Below, one piece after another: positions 33,963-41,345 of a stretch of DNA of 64,000 nt. The notes below the pieces were generated by a model that worked only from the letters and a program-made list of their open reading frames with translations, did not search any database and was not told the origin of the DNA. The DNA is from an uncultured Prevotellaceae bacterium (lineage in GTDB: Bacteria > Bacteroidota > Bacteroidia > Bacteroidales > Bacteroidaceae). The stretch covers positions 1 through 64,000 of the forward strand of contig CAMVAT010000003.1 in NCBI GenBank assembly GCA_947165505.1, read 5' to 3'. Numbering within the stretch: the stretch's first letter is position 1; each line of letters opens with the position of its first letter. A program made the translations under genes and the position numbers.

Positions 33963-35273
33963 ATGATGACAAAGGGTCAAAACAGGTCGCAACTGCTCGT
34001 GAAGAACATTCTGGCTTCCTTTGCCGTCAAAGGATGGTCGGCGGTCATCGTCTTACTCATGGTGCCGCTGACCTTGAAGATGCTGGGAGTGTATAACAAC
34101 GGCGCCTGGCTGGCCATCAGCGGGGTGCTCGTGTGGATAGACTTGATGGATATCGGACTGGGCAACGGCTTGCGCAACGCCGTGGCCACGTATGCGGCTA
34201 CTGATGACACGGCGAAGGTGAAGGCGGCGGTGTCGTCGGCGTTCTTCATGTTGACTCTCATTGTCATACCCTTGCTGCTGTTGCTCTTGGCTGTCATATA
34301 CTTCTTTGACATGTACGAGGCGTTCGGCATCGATCCGAAGTTGCTGCCCCATCTCAATGTGATACTCGATGTGGCCGTGGCACTCACCTGCGGCACGTTT
34401 ATCCTGAAATGTGTTGGCAATTTCTACATGGGGTTGCAACTGCCGGCTGTCAATCATCTGATTATTTGCACAGGGCAGGCTACGGCCCTCGTTCTGACCT
34501 TTATCGCCTATCTGCTTGGCAGCAGGTCTGTGTTGGCGGTGGTGGTCATCAATACCGCCTCGCCCCTCTTGGTGTGGGCCGTCAGTGCCGTCTATACCTT
34601 CCGGAAGAGGTATCCGCAGTATAGTCCCTCGTTCAGGCGTGTTGACAGGCAGATGACGCGCGACCTCTGTTCTACGGGTGTGCAGTTTTTCATTCTGCAA
34701 ATATGCGGTGTCATCCTGATGACATCTACGAATATTATCATCAGCAAGATGTTCTCGCCCGCCGAAGTGACACCCTATCAAATCGTATATCGCTATTTCA
34801 GTCTGGTGCTGGTGGTGTTCAACGCCATCTGTCTGCCATTCTGGAACGCCACGACCGACGCCTACACCCGCCGCGACATGGAGTGGATTCACCAGTCGGC
34901 CCGCAAACTGAATATCATCGTCGTTCTGGCTTTCGTCGTTCTGGGACTGATGCTCGTTGTATCGCAACCCGTCTATCACATCTGGGTGGGCAGCGATGTG
35001 CAGATACCCACAGGGCTGTCGGCCAGTATGGCACTCTATATCTTCATACTCATAACCAGTTTCCGCTACTCATACATCCTCAACGGCATCAACGTATTGC
35101 GCATACAACTCGTATTCACGCTCTTGGCCACGGTGTTGTTCATACCGCTGGCATGGCTGGCGTGCCGGATGGGCGGCACCACCACTCACCTGGTGCTCAC
35201 CATGTGTGCCGTGCAGTGCCCTGGGTTGATAGCGAATATGTGGAAGTGTCGTCAAGTGTTTCATCAACAATAA
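33963..35273 (+). CDS. Oligosaccharide flippase (Wzx-like)
   Basis: A 436-residue integral membrane protein with about 12 helices of the polysaccharide transporter (MOP) superfamily. The opening KNILASFAVKGWSAVIVLLM and the LGVYNNGAWLAISGVLVW, DLMDIGLGNGLRNAVA segments are typical of Wzx-type flippases. It would move undecaprenyl-linked repeat units to the periplasmic face for the EpsG-like polymerase encoded just before it. Confidence 0.88.
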   Translation: MMTKGQNRSQLLVKNILASFAVKGWSAVIVLLMVPLTLKMLGVYNNGAWLAISGVLVWIDLMDIGLGNGLRNAVATYAATDDTAKVKAAVSSAFFMLTLIVIPLLLLLLAVIYFFDMYEAFGIDPKLLPHLNVILDVAVALTCGTFILKCVGNFYMGLQLPAVNHLIICTGQATALVLTFIAYLLGSRSVLAVVVINTASPLLVWAVSAVYTFRKRYPQYSPSFRRVDRQMTRDLCSTGVQFFILQICGVILMTSTNIIISKMFSPAEVTPYQIVYRYFSLVLVVFNAICLPFWNATTDAYTRRDMEWIHQSARKLNIIVVLAFVVLGLMLVVSQPVYHIWVGSDVQIPTGLSASMALYIFILITSFRYSYILNGINVLRIQLVFTLLATVLFIPLAWLACRMGGTTTHLVLTMCAVQCPGLIANMWKCRQVFHQQ

Positions 35274-35278
35274 TCACC

Positions 35279-36136
35279 ATGGCATATCATACCAGACGTC
35301 TGTTGGCGGTTGTCGTGGCTTACTCGCCCGACATGGATTTGCTCATTGCGAATATCAGCGCGTTTGTCCGACGTGCTGACGGGGTGTATGTTTGGGATAA
35401 TTCACCCGAGCCGACGCGTGTGGAAACCGAGCGGCAGTTGCGGCAGCGCTTTCCGCAGGTGGTGTTCGGCGGTGTGGGCGAGAACAAGGGTATCTCCTAC
35501 GGCCTGAACCAAGGGTGGCGATATGCCCGTGAACATGGGTTTGACATCCTGATGTCGATGGACCAAGACTCCCGGTTTGAGAATTTTGACGCCTACTACG
35601 AGCGTGTGACCGGCAAATGGGAGCGCGACGGCCTGTGCCTGTGCGGACCCACGCCCAATCTGCACCTTCGGAAAGCTGCGGCCGTGGGGTTCACTGCCAG
35701 CATAGCCCTCATCACCTCGGGCATGCTGGTGCCCATGCAACTCCTCGACGAGGCGGGCGGTTATTGCGAAGACTTCTTGGTCGATGCCATCGATTTCGAT
35801 TTCTGCTATCGGCTGCGTGAAAAAGGGTATGAGAGCTATATGGATAACGAGAGCAATCTGATACAGGTGTTCGGCACCCCGCAGAGCAAGAAAGTGCTCG
35901 GCATCACAGTCCACGCTTTCGGCTACAGTCCCTTCCGTGTCTATGGCATCTTCAGAAATCATATCATCGTCTGGCGGCGGTATCACCATCCCGCTGTCTT
36001 GCTGAGGCATATCATCAAGCAGTATTTCCTGAATTATCTTCTCAAGGGGGTGCTGCTCGTAGAAAAACAGAAATGGGCGAAATGCAAGGCCGCATGCAAG
36101 GGCACGATCGACGGCTTCAGGTTTAAGTTAAAATAG
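35279..36136 (+). CDS. Glycosyltransferase family 2 (rhamnosyltransferase-like)
   Basis: A 285-residue cytoplasmic GT-A enzyme. It starts LLAVVVAYSPDMDLLIANI and shows VYVWDNSPEP, GENKGISYGLNQGWRYA and the metal-binding acidic motif MSMDQDSRF. FLVDAIDFDFCYRLREKGY is the acceptor-side region typical of rhamnosyltransferase-like GT2 members. It acts on the lipid-linked repeat unit. I chose ATG 35279, five bases after the flippase stop; a longer open frame from 34703 lies within the flippase gene. Donor sugar unknown. Confidence 0.88.
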   Translation: MAYHTRRLLAVVVAYSPDMDLLIANISAFVRRADGVYVWDNSPEPTRVETERQLRQRFPQVVFGGVGENKGISYGLNQGWRYAREHGFDILMSMDQDSRFENFDAYYERVTGKWERDGLCLCGPTPNLHLRKAAAVGFTASIALITSGMLVPMQLLDEAGGYCEDFLVDAIDFDFCYRLREKGYESYMDNESNLIQVFGTPQSKKVLGITVHAFGYSPFRVYGIFRNHIIVWRRYHHPAVLLRHIIKQYFLNYLLKGVLLVEKQKWAKCKAACKGTIDGFRFKLK

Positions 36137-36146
36137 CTGACGGCTT

Positions 36147-37064
36147 ATGAAACGACTCTCTCTTATCATTGTCACCTATCATTCAGAGCATGACATCTAC
36201 GACTGCTTGGAGTCGGTGTGGAAGCATTGCGATATCCCCGCCGACGAACTTGAAGTCATCGTCGTGGACAACAGCGAGCAAAGCGAACCGATGTTCACCC
36301 GGCTGCGCGAACGCTATGCCGAGCGTGTCACGCTCGTGTATAACACGCACAACGGCGGCTATGGGCAGGGCAATAATGTGGGCATCCGAATGGCTGCCGC
36401 CCCCGTCGTGCTCATCATGAATCCCGACGTGCGCCTGTGTGAGCCGCTTTTCAAGAGCGCGGTCGAAGCCTTCGAGCGCGACCACCGCCTGTGTATGTAT
36501 GGCATGAGGCAGATGCTGGCCGAAGGCGTCAGAAGTCCGCTCTCGTTTGATTGCTCCAGACGGTTGAACGGCTATGTGATACCCGTGCTGTCGTCGCTAT
36601 GCAATAAGGTCAACCTGTACATCCCTTCCATCATGTATCTGCAAGGCTCGTGTTTCTTCATACGAAAAGAGATGTTCGAGCAGGTAGGGCTCTTCGACGA
36701 GGATATCTTCATGTATGGCGAGGAGGATGACATACACTGGCGGATGAAACGTGCCTTCGGCCCCCACTTCAGTTATCAGCGGCGGCAGCACTATCTGCAT
36801 CTGACGCTGGAGCGGCCCATGAACCTGGAGACGGAGAAGAAAATGGTGGCCTCTACGGTGCGCGTCAACCAGAAACGCGGAGTGCCGGAATGCCGAACCC
36901 TGCGCAACTATATCCGTTATTATAGGGTCAGACTGGCGAGCGCCAAGGTCAAGAACCTGCTCAAACGCAACAGCCAGGTGCAGCAAATCGCCATCCTTAG
37001 AGAGATGATACAGTATCTGAACACTTCGCTCGCTACATCAGCGGCTAATACCCAGCACCCATGA
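36147..37064 (+). CDS. Glycosyltransferase family 2
   Basis: A 305-residue GT-A enzyme starting MKRLSLIIVTYHSEHDIYDC. VIVVDNSEQSEP, YNTHNGGYGQGNNVG and the metal-site motif MNPDVRLCEPL are visible, with the acceptor region FLYLQGSCFFIRKE-like (MYLQGSCFFIRKEMFE) and FDEDIFMYGEEDDIHWR. It adds one sugar to the growing repeat unit on the cytoplasmic face. The ATG of the next gene overlaps its stop by four bases, so it is part of the same operon. Confidence 0.88.
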   Translation: MKRLSLIIVTYHSEHDIYDCLESVWKHCDIPADELEVIVVDNSEQSEPMFTRLRERYAERVTLVYNTHNGGYGQGNNVGIRMAAAPVVLIMNPDVRLCEPLFKSAVEAFERDHRLCMYGMRQMLAEGVRSPLSFDCSRRLNGYVIPVLSSLCNKVNLYIPSIMYLQGSCFFIRKEMFEQVGLFDEDIFMYGEEDDIHWRMKRAFGPHFSYQRRQHYLHLTLERPMNLETEKKMVASTVRVNQKRGVPECRTLRNYIRYYRVRLASAKVKNLLKRNSQVQQIAILREMIQYLNTSLATSAANTQHP

Positions 37065-38218
37065 AAGTAGCTTATTTAGGTAAAATGCAACTGTCGGATA
37101 TCGACTTGTCGTTTCTGCATGAGGCGCAGAGGCAGGCTGATATCGTGTATATTCTGGAAGTCAACCCGCGTTTCACGCAGGGGCCGGCGTTCAATATCAC
37201 CCATGTGTATCCGAAGTCGGGCGTGTTTAAGGCGGTGGATGTGTATCCTGAGTTCCAGAAACTTCAGGGCTTTGTCGATTTAGAGCGTTGTTATGTGTTG
37301 AACACCTCCGGGCGGCTGTGGGCTTTGAAGGCCTTGTGGACCAATTTCCTCTTGCTCCTGTTCCTCATCCGTCAGAAGTTTGACGTCGTGCATATCGTAT
37401 GGCCCTTGAATCTGTATGAATTGGTATTATATTTCTTGAGAAAGAAGATGGTGCTCACGGTGCATGACCCCGCTCCGCATTCCGGACTCAACACCCGGAT
37501 TGTCAGGCTCCGGCGGTGGCTGGCCTTCCACTTGGTACCGCAGTTCATCATCCTCAACAGCGCACAGAGGCAGGAGTTTCTTGATGCCTATCGCTTGTCG
37601 CCCCGGCGGGTGGCAGACAGCCGCATCAGCAGCTATACCTATCTGCGCACGGTGACGCCCGACGACTCATCAGTGCCCGGACAAGGCAGTTATATCTTGT
37701 TTGCCGGGAAGATATCACCCTATAAGGGGCTCGATTACCTCTTGCCCGCCATGGAGCAGGTACATCAGCAATGCCCCGACTGCCGTTTGATAGTGGCGGG
37801 GGGCGGCAAGTATCATTTTGACATCAGCCGCTATCAGAAGCTTGACTACATAGATATCCGCAACCGTTTCATTCCCGACAGCGAGATGGTGGCGCTCATG
37901 CGCCATGCGGCCTTTGTGGTCTGTCCCTATACGGATGCCACACAGAGCGGCGTCATCATGTCGTCCTTCGCGTTCGACCGGCCTGTGATAGCCACCCGGG
38001 TGGGAGGACTGCCAGAGATGGTTCAGCATCAGCGTTACGGGTGGATTGTCAAAGAGAAGGATGCTGGCGAACTGGCTGCTGCTATCATCTCCTTATGGCG
38101 TCATCCTGAGACGGTGCGCTCTTATGCACGTGCCATTCATGAGGAGTATGACACAGGCGCTTTTTCTTGGCGGAAAATAGCAGAAGATATAATAACACTT
38201 TACAAAAGCCGTTTATAG
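37061..38218 (+). CDS. Glycosyltransferase family 4
   Basis: A 385-residue GT-B enzyme. The C-terminal Glycos_transf_1 domain shows ILFAGKISPYKGLDYLLPA, the nucleotide-sugar region IPDSEMVALMRHAAFVVCPY and TQSGVIMSSFAFDRPVIATR. GGLPEMV completes the GT4 signature. The N-terminal half (residues 1-190) binds the acceptor. It starts within the stop of the preceding gene (ATGA overlap). A retaining mechanism is expected from the family; donor unknown. Confidence 0.88.
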   Translation: MKVAYLGKMQLSDIDLSFLHEAQRQADIVYILEVNPRFTQGPAFNITHVYPKSGVFKAVDVYPEFQKLQGFVDLERCYVLNTSGRLWALKALWTNFLLLLFLIRQKFDVVHIVWPLNLYELVLYFLRKKMVLTVHDPAPHSGLNTRIVRLRRWLAFHLVPQFIILNSAQRQEFLDAYRLSPRRVADSRISSYTYLRTVTPDDSSVPGQGSYILFAGKISPYKGLDYLLPAMEQVHQQCPDCRLIVAGGGKYHFDISRYQKLDYIDIRNRFIPDSEMVALMRHAAFVVCPYTDATQSGVIMSSFAFDRPVIATRVGGLPEMVQHQRYGWIVKEKDAGELAAAIISLWRHPETVRSYARAIHEEYDTGAFSWRKIAEDIITLYKSRL

Positions 38219-38225
38219 TATAGTA

Positions 38226-39068
38226 ATGGATAAAGAGCAAGGCGACGGTAGGCAAGTGGTGTTGTCGGTGGTCATCGTAGAATACCATAGCATAGAGGAA
38301 GTGCAGACATGTATTGCCTCGCTGGAGAAGTGTGTCGGCGTGACACACGAAATCATCGTCTCCTCCAACTCATGTTATGGCGAAAAAGAGCGGGCAGGAC
38401 TGGCGGCTGACAGCGGTCATGTGTCCTGGGTCTTCAATGAGCAGAACGGCGGTTTCGCATACGCCATGAACGAGGGGCTGAAGAGGGCAAAGGGAGCTTA
38501 TCTGGCCATCATGAATGCAGACTGTATTTTTGAAACGCCTCTCGACGATATGATTACGTTTATGGAGCACCACTCCGAGGTGGGCGCCGTAGGTCCGCAG
38601 ATGCACGATGCCCAAGGCAATATACAAGACACGGCTCGTCCTTACGTCACCCTGCCCCGGTTTATCTGGCGGCAGGCACGGCGTGTGGTGGGGCATCAGA
38701 CCAGCATACTCAATGCCAAGATGGATTATGGGCAGATACAGACGGTGGATTGGGTGATTGGCGCATTTATCATGGTGTCGCGGCAGGCGTATCAGGATAC
38801 GGGCGGACTGGATGAGCGGTTTTTCATGTATGCCGAGGATCTGGACTGGTGTACGCGCATCCGCATGAACGGATGGGAGGTGGTATATTATCCGAAGGCA
38901 TTAGTCACCTACAAAGGTACGAGGAGAGCCCGCTCCAATAAGAAATATGCTAAAATATTCTTGAAGAGCCATGTGGCCTATTGGAAGAAATTCGGTTTCT
39001 TCTATGGCTATCCTCCAAGAAAAAAAATATTGTTTCATCATGATGTTAAAGAGTATGATCATCAATAG
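38226..39068 (+). CDS. Glycosyltransferase family 2
   Basis: A 280-residue GT-A enzyme with VVLSVVIVEYHSIEEVQTC, VFNEQNGGFAYAMNEGLKRA and the metal-binding motif IMNADCIFETP. WVIGAFIMVSRQAYQDTGGL and FFMYAEDLDWCTRIRMNGW are typical of rhamnosyl- or galactofuranosyltransferase-like GT2 proteins. Its 3' end overlaps the 5' end of the secreted glycoside-hydrolase-like gene by up to 29 bases. Confidence 0.88.
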   Translation: MDKEQGDGRQVVLSVVIVEYHSIEEVQTCIASLEKCVGVTHEIIVSSNSCYGEKERAGLAADSGHVSWVFNEQNGGFAYAMNEGLKRAKGAYLAIMNADCIFETPLDDMITFMEHHSEVGAVGPQMHDAQGNIQDTARPYVTLPRFIWRQARRVVGHQTSILNAKMDYGQIQTVDWVIGAFIMVSRQAYQDTGGLDERFFMYAEDLDWCTRIRMNGWEVVYYPKALVTYKGTRRARSNKKYAKIFLKSHVAYWKKFGFFYGYPPRKKILFHHDVKEYDHQ

Positions 39069-40236
39069 ACTACGTCTCTTGCTCGTTGTCATGGCATACA
39101 CGCTCGCCGTTCATGCCGGCAACGATGAAATGCCCATCATCGGGTATTGGGGAGTGCCGGAGAATAACACCAGCGAGGAGAATTTCCGTGTCATGAGCGA
39201 GTGTGGGTTCACGGTGAGCTTATTCCCCTATAGCTCTACCAAGCAGTTGGTCAGAGCATGTCGTGCGGCGGTGAAATATGGTGTCAGGGTGTTGGGGCAA
39301 TGTCCGGAAATGACGAAAGCACCTGCCGTCACGGCATTGACCCTCAAGAGGGAGCTGGGCTTTTTCGGTTATTTCATTCAAGACGAGCCGTCGGTGGTGG
39401 AAATACGGTCGCGGCAAAAAGAGATAGAGCGGCTGAAAGAGGTTGACAATACCCATTGCTTTTACATCAACCTGTTGCCCTATAGCGACCCTAAGCAGAT
39501 TCTTCCGGCAGCCAAGGCACGTACCTATCCCGAATATCTGAGGGCGGCCTCGGCCACATCGTGCCAGCAGTTGTCGTTCGATTTCTATCCTATTCAGACG
39601 TCAGGGCTGCGCGAAACATGGTATCATACACTGGAGATGGTGCGGCAGGAGAGCCTCACATCGGGCAAGCCGTTTTGGGGATTTGTGTTGTCCGTACCGC
39701 ATGCCAAATATCCGCAACCCACCATGGCGTCACTGCGGTTGCAAATCTATTCCAACCTGGCTTACGGGGCGCAGGCCATCCAATACTTCACCTATTGGAC
39801 ACCGGGAAAGAATCCTCAATTTGACTTCCATGATGCCCCGGTGGATGTGAACGGGAAGAAGACACGCACATACGCATTGGTGCAGCAGATGAACCAAGAG
39901 CTGAAATCGGTAGCACGGCTGTTCTACGGCGGACACATACGTGCCGTGCACCATCTGGGCGTGGTGTCGCAGGGCGCCTCGCGGTTGACGGTGGCCCCCG
40001 TCAACCTGAAACAGCTCAAGGTGACGGGAAAGGCGGGCGCCGTGGTCTCTGAATTAGAGAAAGACGGCCATTTATATGCCGTCATTGTCAATAAAGACTA
40101 CAAGAAAAACATGCGGGTTGACTTGCAGACGTTGAACAACCTGCCCCGTTATGTGAATAAGTCGCTGCAAGAAGAACCAATCAAGTCGTCATACACCGTC
40201 TTGCCCGGCGACCTCCTCCTCCTGAAGCTCAGGTGA
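39040..40236 (+). CDS. Secreted glycoside-hydrolase-like TIM-barrel protein in the polysaccharide operon
   Basis: About 398 residues. After a signal sequence (MIINRLRLLLVVMAYTLAVHA) comes MPIIGYWGVPENNTSEENFR, then alternating strands and helices: FFGYFIQDEPSVVE, QQLSFDFYPIQTSG, KPFWGFVLSVPHA, YGAQAIQYFTYW. These resemble clan GH-A enzymes (beta-galactosidase GH42-like): DEP could hold the acid/base and the strand near FTYW the nucleophile region, but I cannot assign a family. A beta-sandwich C-terminus follows (about 310-398). Three in-frame starts (39040, 39043, 39055) all lie inside the preceding glycosyltransferase. Its place suggests trimming of the exported glycan. Confidence 0.7.
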   Translation: MMLKSMIINRLRLLLVVMAYTLAVHAGNDEMPIIGYWGVPENNTSEENFRVMSECGFTVSLFPYSSTKQLVRACRAAVKYGVRVLGQCPEMTKAPAVTALTLKRELGFFGYFIQDEPSVVEIRSRQKEIERLKEVDNTHCFYINLLPYSDPKQILPAAKARTYPEYLRAASATSCQQLSFDFYPIQTSGLRETWYHTLEMVRQESLTSGKPFWGFVLSVPHAKYPQPTMASLRLQIYSNLAYGAQAIQYFTYWTPGKNPQFDFHDAPVDVNGKKTRTYALVQQMNQELKSVARLFYGGHIRAVHHLGVVSQGASRLTVAPVNLKQLKVTGKAGAVVSELEKDGHLYAVIVNKDYKKNMRVDLQTLNNLPRYVNKSLQEEPIKSSYTVLPGDLLLLKLR

Positions 40237-41337
40237 CACGTTTTCCGCGGCGCCGGATTCTTCCTCCTTGGCCGATGACTTCGCCTCATCGGCGGGGTGG
40301 TCTTTAACCATAGCCCAAAGCAGCGTACCTATGAACGACAAGATCATCATGGCAAGAACGATGATGGAACGCTTGGGTTTGCTCTTCTTCAGAGGGACGG
40401 TGGCCGACTGTATGACGCTGAAGGCAGGTGTCTCCTCTTGAACCTTAGCCTTGGCCAGTTCCAGCCGCTGGGCCATCTGCGAATAGATGTTGTAACGCAG
40501 TTGCATGTCGTTTTCCAAATCATCTTGCTTGGCCTTATACGACTCCAGTATCAATTCATTGTTGGAGTCGGCGTATGAGGTATAGCGCAGGCGGGCCTGT
40601 TCATATTCGGTGCGTGCCTCGTCGAAAAGTTTTTCCATGTATTCCAAGTCTTGCCGGGCTTTCGTGGTGCGGTAGTCGGTGATGAAGGCCTGAAGCGCAT
40701 GCTGCACCGAGTCGGCCACGGTGGCAGCCACCAACGGGTCTTGGGCCGTCACCGTGATCGAGATGACATCGGTCTTTTTGTCAATCGCGCATTTGATCAT
40801 GTTCTTGATGGCGCCCGCCACGTGGTCTTGCTCTTTGTTCAGGTGAAAAGGGTCAACGTTGGTGCTCGGGTCTGACGATGGCCCTCCCTGTTCGGCTTCA
40901 TCTTCCTTGCTGAAGAGGTGGGTGAGCCAGTATAATCCTTTGAACCACCAAGTGCTTTTCTGGTGATGAGCCAGATAGTCGTAAAGCGTCGTGGTCAGCG
41001 AATGGTCGGCTGTGGATACGTGCATGTTCCACAGCGGGATGACGAAATCGTTAGAGGCGCAGATGTCGGGATACATGATGGGGTAAAAAGCATCATTGGT
41101 CTTGTTGCCACTGCCCAGGTTGACACCCACGAGGGATGCCAATGAGTTGAGCTCGCCTCCCAAGCCGCTGCGTCCGCTCTCCGGAGCCAGCTTGACGGTG
41201 CTGGTAAATCCTAAGGGCATGCTGAATGCGACAATCACCCCGAAGATGATGGCAATCAGGGTAGTGATGTAAAACAGCCTTTTGCGTTTTTTTATGACAT
41301 TCAGTATGTGTCCGAGATCGATAACCGGTTTGTCCAT
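40189..41337 (-). CDS. Chain-length determinant protein (Wzz/polysaccharide co-polymerase)
   Basis: A 382-residue inner-membrane protein with two membrane helices: about 22-42 (KRLFYITTLIAIIFGVIVAF) and near 325-345 (RSIIVLAMMILSFIGTLLW). A large periplasmic part between them is rich in coiled coil (EYMEKLFDEARTEYEQARLR). The N-terminal Wzz domain and the proline before the second helix (PLKKSKPKRS) are typical. It sets polymer length with the EpsG-like polymerase. I start at ATG 41337, 8 bases after the export gene stop. The open frame continues upstream into that gene. Its last 48 bases overlap the convergent gene ending at 40236. Confidence 0.9.
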   Translation of the reverse strand: MDKPVIDLGHILNVIKKRKRLFYITTLIAIIFGVIVAFSMPLGFTSTVKLAPESGRSGLGGELNSLASLVGVNLGSGNKTNDAFYPIMYPDICASNDFVIPLWNMHVSTADHSLTTTLYDYLAHHQKSTWWFKGLYWLTHLFSKEDEAEQGGPSSDPSTNVDPFHLNKEQDHVAGAIKNMIKCAIDKKTDVISITVTAQDPLVAATVADSVQHALQAFITDYRTTKARQDLEYMEKLFDEARTEYEQARLRYTSYADSNNELILESYKAKQDDLENDMQLRYNIYSQMAQRLELAKAKVQEETPAFSVIQSATVPLKKSKPKRSIIVLAMMILSFIGTLLWAMVKDHPADEAKSSAKEEESGAAENVSPELQEEEVAGQDGV

Positions 41338-41345
41338 GACAGTCG

